Part shown: one piece after another, positions 8,468 to 17,196 of the stretch
How positions within the stretch are numbered: the first letter of the stretch is position 1
Layout of the letters: every line of letters begins with the position of its first letter
NCBI RefSeq assembly: GCF_001512285.1
Contig: NZ_LNUV01000003.1
Span: 904,059 to 968,058, forward strand
Reading direction: 5' to 3'
Source: Arthrobacter sp. EpRS71
GTDB taxonomy: Bacteria > Actinomycetota > Actinomycetes > Actinomycetales > Micrococcaceae
Length of the DNA stretch: 64,000 bases
Program-made: the position numbers and the translations under genes
Notes under the pieces: generated by a model
Told to the model about the DNA's origin: nothing
Database searches by the model: none
The model's input: only the letters and a program-made list of their open reading frames with translations

Positions 8468-8673
8468 TAAATATCACAAGTGATCTAGAAGTTGAGTGCA
8501 ACATGCCAATTCAGCGGTAAACATCACACCGTACCCGCCCTGTGCGATATAGGGCTCGACGTCGGCGACTCGCCGTGGGCGAACGCTTTCCCTCAATTTC
8601 TTCAAGGGTAGAGCTCCCCATTGTGCCCCAACGGGAGTTGGCGAAGGATGTACAGGAAAGCTCAGGGGGAAAT

Positions 8674-9672
8674 ATGCCTTTCTACGGCGCCGACGTCGAT
8701 CAGCTCAAAGCACTATCGAAAACCCTTGCCAGCGGGGCCTCGCTGCTGACCACCCGCGCCCGGGAACTCGACTCCTTGATCGCGCAGGGCGGCTACTGGC
8801 AGGGACAGGACGCCAAACGCTTCTCCTCCGAGTGGCAGGGCCACTTGCGGCCGCTGCTCGAAAGGACCTCCCGGGGAATAGAAGAAGCGTCCAAGGCTGT
8901 GCTCACCAATGCGGACGAGCAGTCGAGCGCGTCCACTAAGGGCGGCAGCGGTAGCGGTGGCAGCGGTTCAGGCAGCGGCGGCTCAGGGAGCAGCGGTTCA
9001 GGAAATTCCGGCGATTCAGCCAAGCCGGCGAACGATCCCACAACAAAGGCCACGGACCCCACCCAGCCCACACCCCAGGAAATCCTGGAGCAGTACCAAG
9101 TCAGCGACGCCGAGACCACCAACTGGCCCGGCGACTGGGATCCGCTGCGATTCGTGACGGATCAGAGAGTGGTTACCGAGAAGGAAGCGGAACTGCTGAA
9201 CGGCCTTGGACCTTTTGAGCTGAACGCTTTCAAGGGCATTCACGACGACGCCTTCAGTGTTGCCGATGAGCGATTCCCCAGCGAAGACCGCAACGATGAC
9301 CAGAATGACGCTTTCCGCCACGCCTATTGGAACGCCCTCATGGTCAAGGAGTTCGGCGCTGACTGGGCTGAGGACTACGCCACCGCCCACGAGCAACTTC
9401 CCGGAAACCCGGCTCCACGCGAAGCAATGGATCTGTACAACAATGAGGTTGGCCGCAATGTAGCCATAGCCAATCCGGATGCCAGTGCTGAGGAGCTTGC
9501 AGACTTGATCGAGGAAGCCGTCAACAACGGAGACACTGTGGTGGTGGGACCTGACCTGTTGCCGCACCCGTCCAACCAGATCCCCGCCGACCAGACGGGC
9601 GACGCCGGCAATGCCGAGCCCGCCCCTGGTGAAGATCCTGAGTTCAACGACGAGTCCAGGACTACTTCGTGA
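8674..9672 (+). CDS. WXG100-type secreted protein with C-terminal DUF6973-like domain (toxin candidate)
   Basis: A 332-residue modular protein. Residues 1-80 are a WXG100/ESX-like helical hairpin with the turn motif Trp42-Gln43-Gly44. A low-complexity Gly/Ser linker follows (about 90-115), then a Pro/Thr stretch. The C-terminal domain (about 165-295) carries DDQNDAFRHAYWNAL with His216, DYATAHE with His239 and MDLYNNEVGR, a pattern I associate with DUF6973. This is the architecture of type VII secretion effectors. I chose the ATG at 8674, which follows a GGGGGA stretch and begins the WXG fold; an upstream in-frame start at 8542 is less likely. No secretion machinery genes are in the window. 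Toxicity is inference. Confidence 0.75.
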   Translation: MPFYGADVDQLKALSKTLASGASLLTTRARELDSLIAQGGYWQGQDAKRFSSEWQGHLRPLLERTSRGIEEASKAVLTNADEQSSASTKGGSGSGGSGSGSGGSGSSGSGNSGDSAKPANDPTTKATDPTQPTPQEILEQYQVSDAETTNWPGDWDPLRFVTDQRVVTEKEAELLNGLGPFELNAFKGIHDDAFSVADERFPSEDRNDDQNDAFRHAYWNALMVKEFGADWAEDYATAHEQLPGNPAPREAMDLYNNEVGRNVAIANPDASAEELADLIEEAVNNGDTVVVGPDLLPHPSNQIPADQTGDAGNAEPAPGEDPEFNDESRTTS

Positions 9673-10148
9673 GCCGTCCTGCCAACCCAAACGTACGACG
9701 CCGCACCAAGACTGCGGTGCCCCGCGTCACCATGACCAGCCTGCTCACCTTAGTTCTGGCCTGCGCCTTGGCCGCCTGTTCCCTCGGAGGATCCGTCATG
9801 CCCGAAACGAACGACCACCTCAACAATCAGGTCCTGGAGTCCGCCACGAACGGCACGGCACTCAAGCTGTCCGATGCCACGGATTTCGACTGGGACCAAG
9901 CAGGTTTTGTCACGTCTGGAACCCCGGCCAAGGACATTGAGGAAACCTTTGGGGAACCGCTCACCAAGGAGAGCCGCTACACCGCGTCACCGGCACTCTT
10001 CGTTTTCTTGAAGGACGGCAAAGTCACCAAAGCGGTCCGCATCGTCCCGGACGCCTTCTCCGGGGCCGACGCCAGGAAGAAGTATGGCCGCGACGTGGTG
10101 CTCACTCCGCGGGAGGGGCAGAAGGGCTATCTCAACTGGCGCGAGTAA
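9669..10148 (+). CDS. Small lipoprotein, possible partner of the WXG100 effector
   Basis: A 159-residue protein with a basic N-terminus, a hydrophobic segment and a lipobox-like LAACS sequence around residues 33-37, so an exported lipoprotein is likely. A shorter start at the in-frame Met near residue 22 would give a more standard signal peptide. The mature part (about 120 residues) has no family I recognise. Its GTG overlaps the stop of the WXG100 gene by four bases (GTGA), implying coupled translation. By analogy with effector-immunity pairs it may protect the producer, but no sequence feature proves this. Confidence 0.7.
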   Translation: MSRPANPNVRRRTKTAVPRVTMTSLLTLVLACALAACSLGGSVMPETNDHLNNQVLESATNGTALKLSDATDFDWDQAGFVTSGTPAKDIEETFGEPLTKESRYTASPALFVFLKDGKVTKAVRIVPDAFSGADARKKYGRDVVLTPREGQKGYLNWRE

Positions 10149-10175
10149 CGCCCACCGCGAGTAAACCGCCACTCG

Positions 10176-10910
10176 CTAGACCCGCCAGTACCCCAGAGCA
10201 TCAATCCGGTGCTTATCCACGCCGAGTCCTTTTCTCAGGTGCTTGACGATTGCCCGCGTACTTGATGCTTCGCAAGCGATCCAGAAGAAGTCGTCCGCCA
10301 CGGAAACAGCGTCTGCCGTGAGCGCAGCGCAGACTTCCTCCACCAGGGCGGCACCGTCACGTTTGCGCGGAACCCAGGTGACGACGTCGGAATCGGAGGT
10401 ACGCACCTCAAGTGAGGGGTCGGCGTCGTGCTGGTATTCAAGCCACGCCGTCACGGGAGCTGCGCCTGCAGCAACACGCTGCCGCTCATCCAGCAGTGAA
10501 TTGATGGCCGGGATGGAAGCGGGATCGCCTACCACCCAGATCCGCCGCGGGGCTGGCTGCGGGAAAGTGAAGGAGCTGCCTTGGACGGTGGCATCAATGG
10601 TGTCGCCTGGCTGCACTGAGCGCGCCCAATCCGCAGCAACGCCGTGATGCATCGCGAAGTCCATGCTGAACGTACCGTCTGCAGGGGAGGCGTTGACCAC
10701 GGTGTAGGCGCGCTGGTGGGCCTTACCGGAATCGTTGAACCAGAGCCGGATCCACAGGGTGGGATGCAGGCCGCTGCGCTCCAGTAGTCCGCCGTCCCGC
10801 ACGTGCACGCGGAGGAAGTCAGGGGTAATTTCTTCACTCCCCGTGACTTCCAGCGTGAAGTCCTTGGCGCCCATGACTTTGAGGACGACGCCTTCCCAAT
10901 TGCGCTTCAA
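10176..10910 (-). CDS. Siderophore-interacting protein, FAD-binding ferric-siderophore reductase
   Basis: A 244-residue SIP/ViuB-family flavoprotein that reduces iron from ferric siderophores in the cytoplasm. The FAD-binding segment HQRAYTVVNASPADGTFSMDFAMH (split here, about 67-90) is the family signature, followed by PRRIWVVGDPASIPAI in the nucleotide domain and the C-terminal GYWR. I chose the TTG at 10910 because a clear GAAGGAG lies six bases upstream; a GTG at 10925 would place that ribosome binding site inside the gene. It is transcribed away from an iron box at 10972-10990, so iron repression is expected. Confidence 0.9.
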   Translation of the reverse strand: MKRNWEGVVLKVMGAKDFTLEVTGSEEITPDFLRVHVRDGGLLERSGLHPTLWIRLWFNDSGKAHQRAYTVVNASPADGTFSMDFAMHHGVAADWARSVQPGDTIDATVQGSSFTFPQPAPRRIWVVGDPASIPAINSLLDERQRVAAGAAPVTAWLEYQHDADPSLEVRTSDSDVVTWVPRKRDGAALVEEVCAALTADAVSVADDFFWIACEASSTRAIVKHLRKGLGVDKHRIDALGYWRV

Positions 10911-10971
10911 GCAACACTCCTTCACGAAGGTCCACGATTTGTGAACGGGGCCAAAGCCATTTATCTTGAGC

Positions 10972-10990
10972 TTAAGTAAGCCTAACCTAA
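10972..10990. promoter_or_regulatory. DtxR/IdeR iron box
   Basis: The 19-bp sequence TTAAGTAAGCCTAACCTAA matches the IdeR/DtxR consensus TTAGGTTAGSCTAACCTAA at 17 of 19 positions. It lies in the short divergent space between the siderophore-interacting protein gene and the penicillin-acylase-like gene and could repress both when iron is plentiful. Confidence 0.85.
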
Positions 10991-11011
10991 GCTCGAAAGC
11001 GGCCTGAGATT

Positions 11012-13132
11012 ATGACGCCTGCCCCAACGCAGCAACCCGCCCCGGCAGGCGGCCCCGGAACGTACCGGGATCAGTGGGGAATCCCGCATTTGTGGGCTGA
11101 CTCAGCCGATGAACTCGCCTTTCTGCAAGGTATGAATGCGGCCACGGACCGCTCCTGGCAGATCGAGCTGGAACGGTGGCGTTCGGAAGGCCGCACAGCC
11201 GAAGTACTGGGCGCAGACGCGGTGCTCTGGGACCGTTTTGCCCGGCAAGCGCGGCTGGATGACACCGCGCGCCGCTGCTTCGAAAACCTCGACGCCGTCA
11301 CTCAACGCTGGTGCGGGCAGTACGTGGCCGGCGTCAATCAAGCACTCGCGGAAGGCCATCGGGGCGGAGCCGAGTTCCAAGAGTCCGGGTGCGAACCCGA
11401 GCCGTGGAATCCATGGACCCCGCTCGGCGTCTTCCTGGTGCACCACATCCTCTTCTCCACCTTCCCCAACAAACTGTTCCGGGCACACGTCGCGCGAACG
11501 CTCGGCGAGGATGCCGTCAGCCTGTTCAGCATCGAAGCGCCCGTTTGGTCAGGCAGTAACGCCTGGGCCGCCCACGGCTCGACGACGGCCACCGGCCTGC
11601 CGCTGATAGCCGGCGACCCCCACCGGCTCATGGAACTCCCCGGCGTCTACCAACAAATACGGCTGGCCTGCCCAGAGTTCGACGCGATCGGATTCGCGTT
11701 CCCCGGAGTCCCCGGCCTCCCCCATTTTGCCCACACCGGCACCACCGCCTGGGCCATCACCAACGCCATGGCCGATTACCAGGACCTCTTCGTGGAGGAG
11801 CTGCGACGGATCAGCGACACCTTCGGAGAGCGCGTCGAGGCGCGGGGAGCGGAATCCTGGGAACCCGTCGTCGTGAGTTCCGAAACCATCACCGTCCGCG
11901 GCGGTGAGCCAGTGACCGTTGAGATTATTGAAACCGCGCGCGGTCCGGTGATCTCCGAAACGCCCGACGGCGGAGCACTCAGCTTGCGCTTCCCGGCCAG
12001 GGTTGAGGGGCGGCTGGGTTTCGAGGCCCTCCTGCCGCTGCTGCGGAGCCGGAGTGCCTCCGAGGTGGAAGCCGCGTTCGATGCTTGGGTGGAGCCCGTC
12101 AACAGCGTGGTGGCCGCGGACGTTTCCGGGTCTGTTCGGCATTTTGTTGCCGGACTGGTTCCGCAACGGAATCCGGCCAACCGCCGCTTGCCCGCCCCGG
12201 CCTTCTCGGCCCGCCATGAGTGGGAAGGACAGTACGTGATCCTGCCCCGCACCGAGGTTCAGCGTTTTGCCGTGAGCGCGAACGACCGCGATGCCGGCGG
12301 AGGTGATGCCGTGGCCATGGAGTTCGCGCCCGCGCACCGTGCCCTGCGTATAAGGGAGCTCCTGGAATCGGCTCCGGCGCCGTTGTCCGCGGATGACCTG
12401 CAAGCCATCCACATGGACGCCTTGCTGGGTCCGTGGCCACTGTTCCGGTCATTGCTCTCCGGACTGGCCGCCGAGGACCTGTCCGCGGAGGCCAAGGAAC
12501 TGCGTTCGCTGTTGTTGACGTGGGATGGCCTGATGGATGCCGGCAGCCATGAAGCCGCCGTCTTCGCAGCATGGCGCGGCGCCATGGTCCAGCGCTTGGC
12601 CCGGCACCCTGCACTGGCTCCCCTGAATGAGCCCACCGGCTATTCCCCACTCTTCGGACCGTGGTTGTCCGTGGCCTCCCGCATTGGTTTCGCCGTGGAG
12701 ACCCTGCTGGTTCGAGGCAACGAACGTGGCATCAGCGTTGGAGTGGAAGCCGGCGCAGCGCTTGAAGACGTGGCGTTGGAGGAGGCCATGCTCAACGGCG
12801 CTGCCTGGGGTGACCGGCACAAGCTTCTGGCCGTTCATGTCCTCCCCGGACCGCTCGCCTCCTCCGCGCCCACTGCTGATCTCAGCGGAGACACCGGGTG
12901 CGTCCTGTGCACCGAGAGCCTGCCCGGCATGGATGACCGAAGCTTCCGTGGACCCGTAGCCCGTTACGTCTGGGACCTGGCCGACCGGCGCAACAGCCGT
13001 TGGATAGTGCCATTCGGTTCTTCCGGCACACCGGGCCACCAGCACTTCGCCGATCAGCTCCCGCTCTGGACCGCGGGGCAACTCGCCCACGTGGTCACAG
13101 ACTGGCCTGAACTGACCAGAGATCACCACTGA
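11012..13132 (+). CDS. Penicillin acylase family (Ntn) hydrolase
   Basis: A 706-residue member of the penicillin amidase/PvdQ superfamily, which matures by autocleavage to expose an N-terminal nucleophile. The N-terminal YRDQWGIPHLWADS segment and the cleavage-site motif WSGSNAW near residue 179, with the predicted nucleophile Ser, are visible, as is the HFAHTGTTAWAIT region. There is no signal peptide, unlike periplasmic PvdQ. It is divergent from the siderophore reductase across an iron box and is followed by a siderophore-type acetyltransferase. A role in trimming or exchanging acyl groups of a hydroxamate siderophore is plausible but inferred. Penicillin-amidase-like genes are reported near some desferrioxamine clusters. 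Confidence 0.85.
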   Translation: MTPAPTQQPAPAGGPGTYRDQWGIPHLWADSADELAFLQGMNAATDRSWQIELERWRSEGRTAEVLGADAVLWDRFARQARLDDTARRCFENLDAVTQRWCGQYVAGVNQALAEGHRGGAEFQESGCEPEPWNPWTPLGVFLVHHILFSTFPNKLFRAHVARTLGEDAVSLFSIEAPVWSGSNAWAAHGSTTATGLPLIAGDPHRLMELPGVYQQIRLACPEFDAIGFAFPGVPGLPHFAHTGTTAWAITNAMADYQDLFVEELRRISDTFGERVEARGAESWEPVVVSSETITVRGGEPVTVEIIETARGPVISETPDGGALSLRFPARVEGRLGFEALLPLLRSRSASEVEAAFDAWVEPVNSVVAADVSGSVRHFVAGLVPQRNPANRRLPAPAFSARHEWEGQYVILPRTEVQRFAVSANDRDAGGGDAVAMEFAPAHRALRIRELLESAPAPLSADDLQAIHMDALLGPWPLFRSLLSGLAAEDLSAEAKELRSLLLTWDGLMDAGSHEAAVFAAWRGAMVQRLARHPALAPLNEPTGYSPLFGPWLSVASRIGFAVETLLVRGNERGISVGVEAGAALEDVALEEAMLNGAAWGDRHKLLAVHVLPGPLASSAPTADLSGDTGCVLCTESLPGMDDRSFRGPVARYVWDLADRRNSRWIVPFGSSGTPGHQHFADQLPLWTAGQLAHVVTDWPELTRDHH

Positions 13133-13199
13133 CCCACCCGTTTCCCCCAGCAAGCTCGCATCAACTCCGCATCAGCCCGCATCAGCCCCGAAGGAAGCC

Positions 13200-13799
13200 A
13201 TGACCACCACCACCCAGGACTTCTCCGTCCGCTCCACCGTCTACTCCGAAGACCTCGAAGGATGGGGCGCACTGCGGCTTGTCCCGCTGGTTCCTGCCGA
13301 GGACATTGACCTCATCTACGAATGGGTCACCCAGCCCCGCGCCAAGTTCTGGGGCATGACGGAGAACTCCCGGGAAGAAGTCTTGGAGATTTACGAGTTC
13401 CTTGACTCCCTGGAAACCCACCACACCTTCCTGGCCATCCTTGATGGCGAGCCACTGGCCCTCTTCCAGACGTACGAGCCGCTGCACGATCCCGTGGGCG
13501 AGGCCTACCCGGCCCGCGAGGCAGACATCGGCATGCACCTGCTCCTGGCCCCCGCCACCCGGCCCATCCCGCACTTCACGCCGAAGCTTGGCACGTCCCT
13601 GATCAAGTACATGTTCTCCCTGCCGGGCAAGGACCGGATTGTGGTGGAGCCGGACTCCCGCAACGCCAAGGCCCTCCGGCGCCTGGAAGCGACGTGTTTC
13701 GAGCTGGGCCCCATCATTCAGCTCGCGGAGAAGGAAGCCCAGTTGGGGTTCTTGACCCGCGCGGGGTTCGACGAAATCCAGGAGCAGCAGGCACCGTAG
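13200..13799 (+). CDS. GNAT-family siderophore biosynthesis acetyltransferase (IucB/RhbD-like)
   Basis: A 199-residue acyltransferase with the pattern of the IucB/AlcB-type GNAT domain: FWGMTENSREEVLEIYEFLDS, a central DGEPLALFQTYEP strand, DIGMHLLL and PDSRNAKALRRLEATCF in the acyl-CoA-binding half. Enzymes of this group acylate N-hydroxylysine or N-hydroxycadaverine in hydroxamate siderophore assembly. It follows the penicillin-acylase-like gene by 67 bases, probably in the same iron-controlled transcript. No NRPS-independent synthetase is in the window, so the siderophore core genes are elsewhere. Confidence 0.85.
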   Translation: MTTTTQDFSVRSTVYSEDLEGWGALRLVPLVPAEDIDLIYEWVTQPRAKFWGMTENSREEVLEIYEFLDSLETHHTFLAILDGEPLALFQTYEPLHDPVGEAYPAREADIGMHLLLAPATRPIPHFTPKLGTSLIKYMFSLPGKDRIVVEPDSRNAKALRRLEATCFELGPIIQLAEKEAQLGFLTRAGFDEIQEQQAP

Positions 13800-13817
13800 C
13801 CTCCTCTGAACAGCGAA

Positions 13818-13850
13818 GTGCCGCCGGCGCCCCCAACAGGCCGGCGGCAC
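13818..13850. terminator. Bidirectional terminator hairpin
   Basis: An 11-bp GC-rich stem pairs 13818-13828 with 13840-13850 around an 11-base loop. It lies between the ends of the convergent acetyltransferase and ykoC genes, where a shared terminator is expected. There is no long T run. Confidence 0.6.
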
Positions 13851-13881
13851 GCTTGGTGCCAGCTCACCAACGCCTCCAGCG

Positions 13882-14676
13882 CTAGCGCCAGACGAAACTC
13901 CAGGTTCCGGCCCCTACGGCCGTCAGCACCGCACCGGCTGCGATGACCAGTCCGCCGAGGACCACCCACGCATCCAGCATCGAGTACGTGGATTCACGCG
14001 CCCACGTCCGCTGCCCGCCGCCGAAACCGCGCGCTTCCATGGTCACTGCCAGCCGGGAAGCCCTGCGGACGGCTTGGACCAACAGGCCAAAGCTCTGCCC
14101 GAGGGTTGCTTTGAGCCGTTGGAACGGGCTGCCTTGGGAACCCACACCACGGGCCCGGCGGGCCATTCCGATGGTCTGCCATTCCTCAGCCATCAACCCC
14201 ACCAGCCGCATCGCCGCGAGCGAGCCCAGGACGAACCGGTGCGGCAGCTTTGCCTTCTGCGCCAAGGCATCAGCCAGGTCCGTGGGATCGGTGCAGGTCA
14301 TCAGGAGGATGGCCGGCAACGCAATCGCCAAGCCGCGCAGCATGAAACCCAGCCCCAGCTCCAAGGAACCTTCACTGATGGACCAGAGTCCGACGTCGAG
14401 CAGTACAGCGCCGCTGTCCGCCGCCACAATCGCGGTACTCCAGCCGCCAATCGCTGCCGCGATGATCAGGGGCCAGGCCCGCTGCCACAGAAGCCTGAGG
14501 GTGAGTCCGGCCAGCGGGAAGAGCGCCAGTTCCGCAAGGAGTGCCGTGGAGGCGGAGACCCAGTCGATGGACAGGGCCAGCACCAGGGAAATCAGGAAAA
14601 CGGACGCGAACTTGGCCAAAGGGTTGGCTTTGGTCAGGAGGGCGTGGTTCCCGCGCAGGTTCAGGGCGTCCCTCAT
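13882..14676 (-). CDS. ykoC: ECF transporter transmembrane (T) component, YkoC-like
   Basis: A 264-residue EcfT protein with several hydrophobic segments. Two coupling-helix motifs that contact the ATPases are visible: ARRARG near residue 172 and MEARGFG near 213, matching the paired Ala-Arg-Gly signature of this family. It overlaps the ykoD ATPase gene by four bases (ATGA) and is the last gene of the ykoE-ykoD-ykoC operon. The complex imports thiamine or its pyrimidine precursor (HMP), judged from the TPP riboswitch upstream and the YkoE-type substrate component. Confidence 0.9.
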   Translation of the reverse strand: MRDALNLRGNHALLTKANPLAKFASVFLISLVLALSIDWVSASTALLAELALFPLAGLTLRLLWQRAWPLIIAAAIGGWSTAIVAADSGAVLLDVGLWSISEGSLELGLGFMLRGLAIALPAILLMTCTDPTDLADALAQKAKLPHRFVLGSLAAMRLVGLMAEEWQTIGMARRARGVGSQGSPFQRLKATLGQSFGLLVQAVRRASRLAVTMEARGFGGGQRTWARESTYSMLDAWVVLGGLVIAAGAVLTAVGAGTWSFVWR

Positions 14677-16262
14677 GCTGCACCCGCTGCCTGACGCGTG
14701 GCTTCACCCTGGTGGACCGGGCCGAGCCGCAATTCCGTTCCGCCGAGCACCGTACTGAATTCTTGGTCGTGGGTCACGGAGACCACCGCGGTTCCGGCAT
14801 CCAGCAGCTCGGAAAGGAACGACGCCAGCTCTGCCCAGGTGTTGGCGTCCTGACCGAACGTGGGCTCGTCCAGGACAAGCACTTTCGGATGGGCCGCGAG
14901 CACCGTGGCCACCGAAAGCCGCCGCTTCTCCCCGCCGGACAATGTGTACGGGTTCGCATCCACCAGGTGCGTCAACCGCAACCGCTCCAGCAGTTCATCC
15001 ACACGTTCTTCGCCGTGGCCAAGATGCTTCGGACCAAACATGAGCTCATCCAGGACGTTGCCTGTGACGAACTGATGCTCAGGTTCCTGGAAAACCGTCC
15101 CGATGCGGGAAATCAACTGCTCGGCTTTCCACCTGTACGGGTCAATACCGGCGCCCTGGGAAAGGTCGACGGCGGCACTGACCTTGCCGTCCACCGGCGC
15201 CAGAAGACCGGCCAACGTGAGCGCAAAAGTGGACTTTCCGGCACCGTTCGGACCCGTGATGGTCAACGCCTGGCCGGCCCTGACCTGTGCACTGATGCCC
15301 GTCTGCACCGGCACGGGCGGGATGGTCTTGAACCTCTTGCGTCGTGGCTTTTCCCGGGAAACAGCGAGGTCCTGGGCGGCGAGGAGGAGTGGGGCGGCGT
15401 GGGTCTCGTTGCGCCGTTCCCGGGTTGCCGGGACGTATCCCGGCACCCAGACGCCGGCCGACATCAGCATGGTCCGGGCTTCTGAAAGGACCTGGTCCGG
15501 TGGCCCGTCCAGGAGGACTCCCCCTGTGGCACTGGTTCCGCCAGCGGAGCCGTGAACCGCGGTTGACCCCGGCTGCAGGACCACAATCCTGTCCACCAGG
15601 TCCTTCCACACGGACACGCGGTGTTCCACCACAACAAGGGTGGCGCCGGTCTTGTCCAGGCACCGCCCCACCGCATCACGGACCTCCAGAACGCCTGCCG
15701 GATCCAGGTTGGCCGTTGGTTCGTCCAACAGAATCAGGCCGGGTCGCATCGCCAAAATGCCGGCCAGCGCAAGGCGTTGCTTCTGGCCTCCGGAGAGTGC
15801 CGCCGTCGGGTGATCCAACGCCAAACCGCCGCCTGCCGCGGTACGCAAGCCGACGTCGTCGAGCGCTTCATGGACGCGCGCCCAGATCTCCTCCCGCGGG
15901 ACGGCCAGGTTCTCCGCACCGAAGGCGACGTCGTCCCCCACCCGGGAGAGGACCACCTGTGTTTCCGGGTCCTGCTGCATCAGCCCGGCGCGGCCACGCT
16001 GCTCACGGGGAGCAACGCCGTCGATCAGCAGGGAGCCGGTCTCATCCGAGTCGTCTTCCTCGTCACCCAGCACGCCCGCCAAGGCATGCAAGAGGGTGGA
16101 CTTGCCGGCGCCGGAAGGACCCAGCAGCAGCACGCGCTCCCCCGGTTCAATCCGAAGGTCGAGGCCCTGAATGGCGGCTTGGGCCCGGCCGGAATGCCGC
16201 CACCCCCAGCCCTCGGCTGAGATGGCGGCAGGCCGCACCGCGCCGTTTTGCGTGGCGGACAT
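14673..16262 (-). CDS. ykoD: ECF transporter double ATPase, YkoD-like
   Basis: A 529-residue protein with two ABC ATPase domains in tandem. Domain one has Walker A GPSGAGKST near residue 48, signature LSGGQKQR and Walker B LILLDEPT. Domain two has Walker A GPNGAGKST, signature LSGGEKRR and Walker B VLVLDEPT. Together they energise the ECF complex with YkoE and YkoC. The ATG overlaps the ykoE stop by one base (TGATG). The fused two-domain form is typical of YkoD, in contrast to separate EcfA1/EcfA2. Confidence 0.92.
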   Translation of the reverse strand: MSATQNGAVRPAAISAEGWGWRHSGRAQAAIQGLDLRIEPGERVLLLGPSGAGKSTLLHALAGVLGDEEDDSDETGSLLIDGVAPREQRGRAGLMQQDPETQVVLSRVGDDVAFGAENLAVPREEIWARVHEALDDVGLRTAAGGGLALDHPTAALSGGQKQRLALAGILAMRPGLILLDEPTANLDPAGVLEVRDAVGRCLDKTGATLVVVEHRVSVWKDLVDRIVVLQPGSTAVHGSAGGTSATGGVLLDGPPDQVLSEARTMLMSAGVWVPGYVPATRERRNETHAAPLLLAAQDLAVSREKPRRKRFKTIPPVPVQTGISAQVRAGQALTITGPNGAGKSTFALTLAGLLAPVDGKVSAAVDLSQGAGIDPYRWKAEQLISRIGTVFQEPEHQFVTGNVLDELMFGPKHLGHGEERVDELLERLRLTHLVDANPYTLSGGEKRRLSVATVLAAHPKVLVLDEPTFGQDANTWAELASFLSELLDAGTAVVSVTHDQEFSTVLGGTELRLGPVHQGEATRQAAGAA

Positions 16263-16882
16263 CAGTTGAAAACTGGCTCCGACGCGGCCTTGCGCGAGGC
16301 GAAGGAGCTCAGCACGCCGGTCTTCGCCAAGCCGCGCGTCGCAACCCAGGAGAGTGCGCCCGCGATGATCGCCCCGGAAATGGTGGTGAAGGTGATGTAC
16401 GCCAGCTTGTCCACCGCTTCGTAGGCGATGTTCCAGCCCCACGGCAGGAAGGAGTCGTTCAAACCGCAGAAGAGACCCGCGCCGGCGCCCGCGAGGAGGG
16501 CCGTGGGCAGGTTGAACTTCTTGTACCGGAACGCGGCGAAAATGAGCTCGGCGCCCAGTCCCTGCAGAATGCCGGAGATGAGCACCGTGGTGCCGTACTG
16601 CGAACCCATGATGAGCTCGCCCGTGGCGGCCACAGCTTCGCAGAACAGCGCTGCACCCGGCTTGCGGACAATGAGCATGCCCAGGACAGCGGGGATCATC
16701 CACCCACCGGCGATCAGACCGGTGAGCGGCGGATACGTCGCGTTCATGGGGATGGAGACCAGTGCCGCGCCCTGGGACCATGCCCAGAAGATCACGCCGC
16801 CGGCAATAGCGATCAAGGCCGCCACAACAATGTCTACAACACGCCAGTTATAACTGGTCTTCTTCACGTTTACCGTGGTCAT
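16262..16882 (-). CDS. ykoE: ECF transporter substrate-specific (S) component, YkoE-like
   Basis: A 206-residue membrane protein with about six hydrophobic segments and the YkoE features NATYPPLTGLIAGGWMIPAVLG and GELIMGSQYG. YkoE-type S components bind thiamine or HMP. The ATG at 16882 has a perfect AGGAGG seven bases upstream, and that site can be masked by a hairpin (16889-16908). A TPP riboswitch lies further upstream. Start chosen by this ribosome binding site; the open frame continues upstream through the riboswitch and is not coding there. Confidence 0.92.
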   Translation of the reverse strand: MTTVNVKKTSYNWRVVDIVVAALIAIAGGVIFWAWSQGAALVSIPMNATYPPLTGLIAGGWMIPAVLGMLIVRKPGAALFCEAVAATGELIMGSQYGTTVLISGILQGLGAELIFAAFRYKKFNLPTALLAGAGAGLFCGLNDSFLPWGWNIAYEAVDKLAYITFTTISGAIIAGALSWVATRGLAKTGVLSSFASRKAASEPVFN

Positions 16883-16888
16883 TTTCTG

Positions 16889-16908
16889 CCTCCTGAGGTT
16901 ACAGGAGG
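16889..16908 (-). promoter_or_regulatory. Hairpin sequestering the ykoE ribosome binding site
   Basis: On the transcript, CCTCCTG pairs with CAGGAGG (7 bp, 6-base loop), burying the AGGAGG ribosome binding site of ykoE. Placed between a TPP aptamer and the gene, it is a ready-made translational off switch. Confidence 0.7.
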
Positions 16909-16972
16909 GGAAAGTGCTCCCCGGAACCCGGTAGGCCTGCGCCGCCCGGATCCGGACACTCTGAGAAGCTCG

Positions 16973-17088
16973 ACTCCCTTGCGCCGGTACTAACCGGATC
17001 AGGTTCGAGGGTCTGCGGCTGTCCGCACTCTCAGCGCCCTCGCGTCTCCTGCATCTCTGCAGAGTCCGACGGCGGCGCTCCCCTGTCG
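16973..17088 (-). promoter_or_regulatory. TPP (THI-box) riboswitch
   Basis: Read on the minus strand, this segment shows the conserved TPP aptamer blocks in order: ACAGGGGAGCGCC, GGGCGCTGAGAGTGCGGAC, then CAGACCCTCGAACCTGATC and GGTTAGTACCGGCGCAAGGG. These form the pyrimidine- and pyrophosphate-binding arms. It lies about 90 bases upstream of ykoE and identifies the downstream ECF transporter as a thiamine or thiamine-precursor importer. Confidence 0.95.
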
Positions 17089-17196
17089 TTATCAAATCTG
17101 CCCTGATGGGCTGGTTCAGTTTACACCTGCGGGTGTTGCCGGTGCGGATTGGTTGCCGGGATCCAGTCACAATCGCCTTGTGGGGGCTGCGGGGTG

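Noticed and set aside
6845..8470. A 541-codon plus-strand frame
   Set aside because: It mirrors the XRE-MurA gene on the minus strand, has no family features and starts in tandem repeats.
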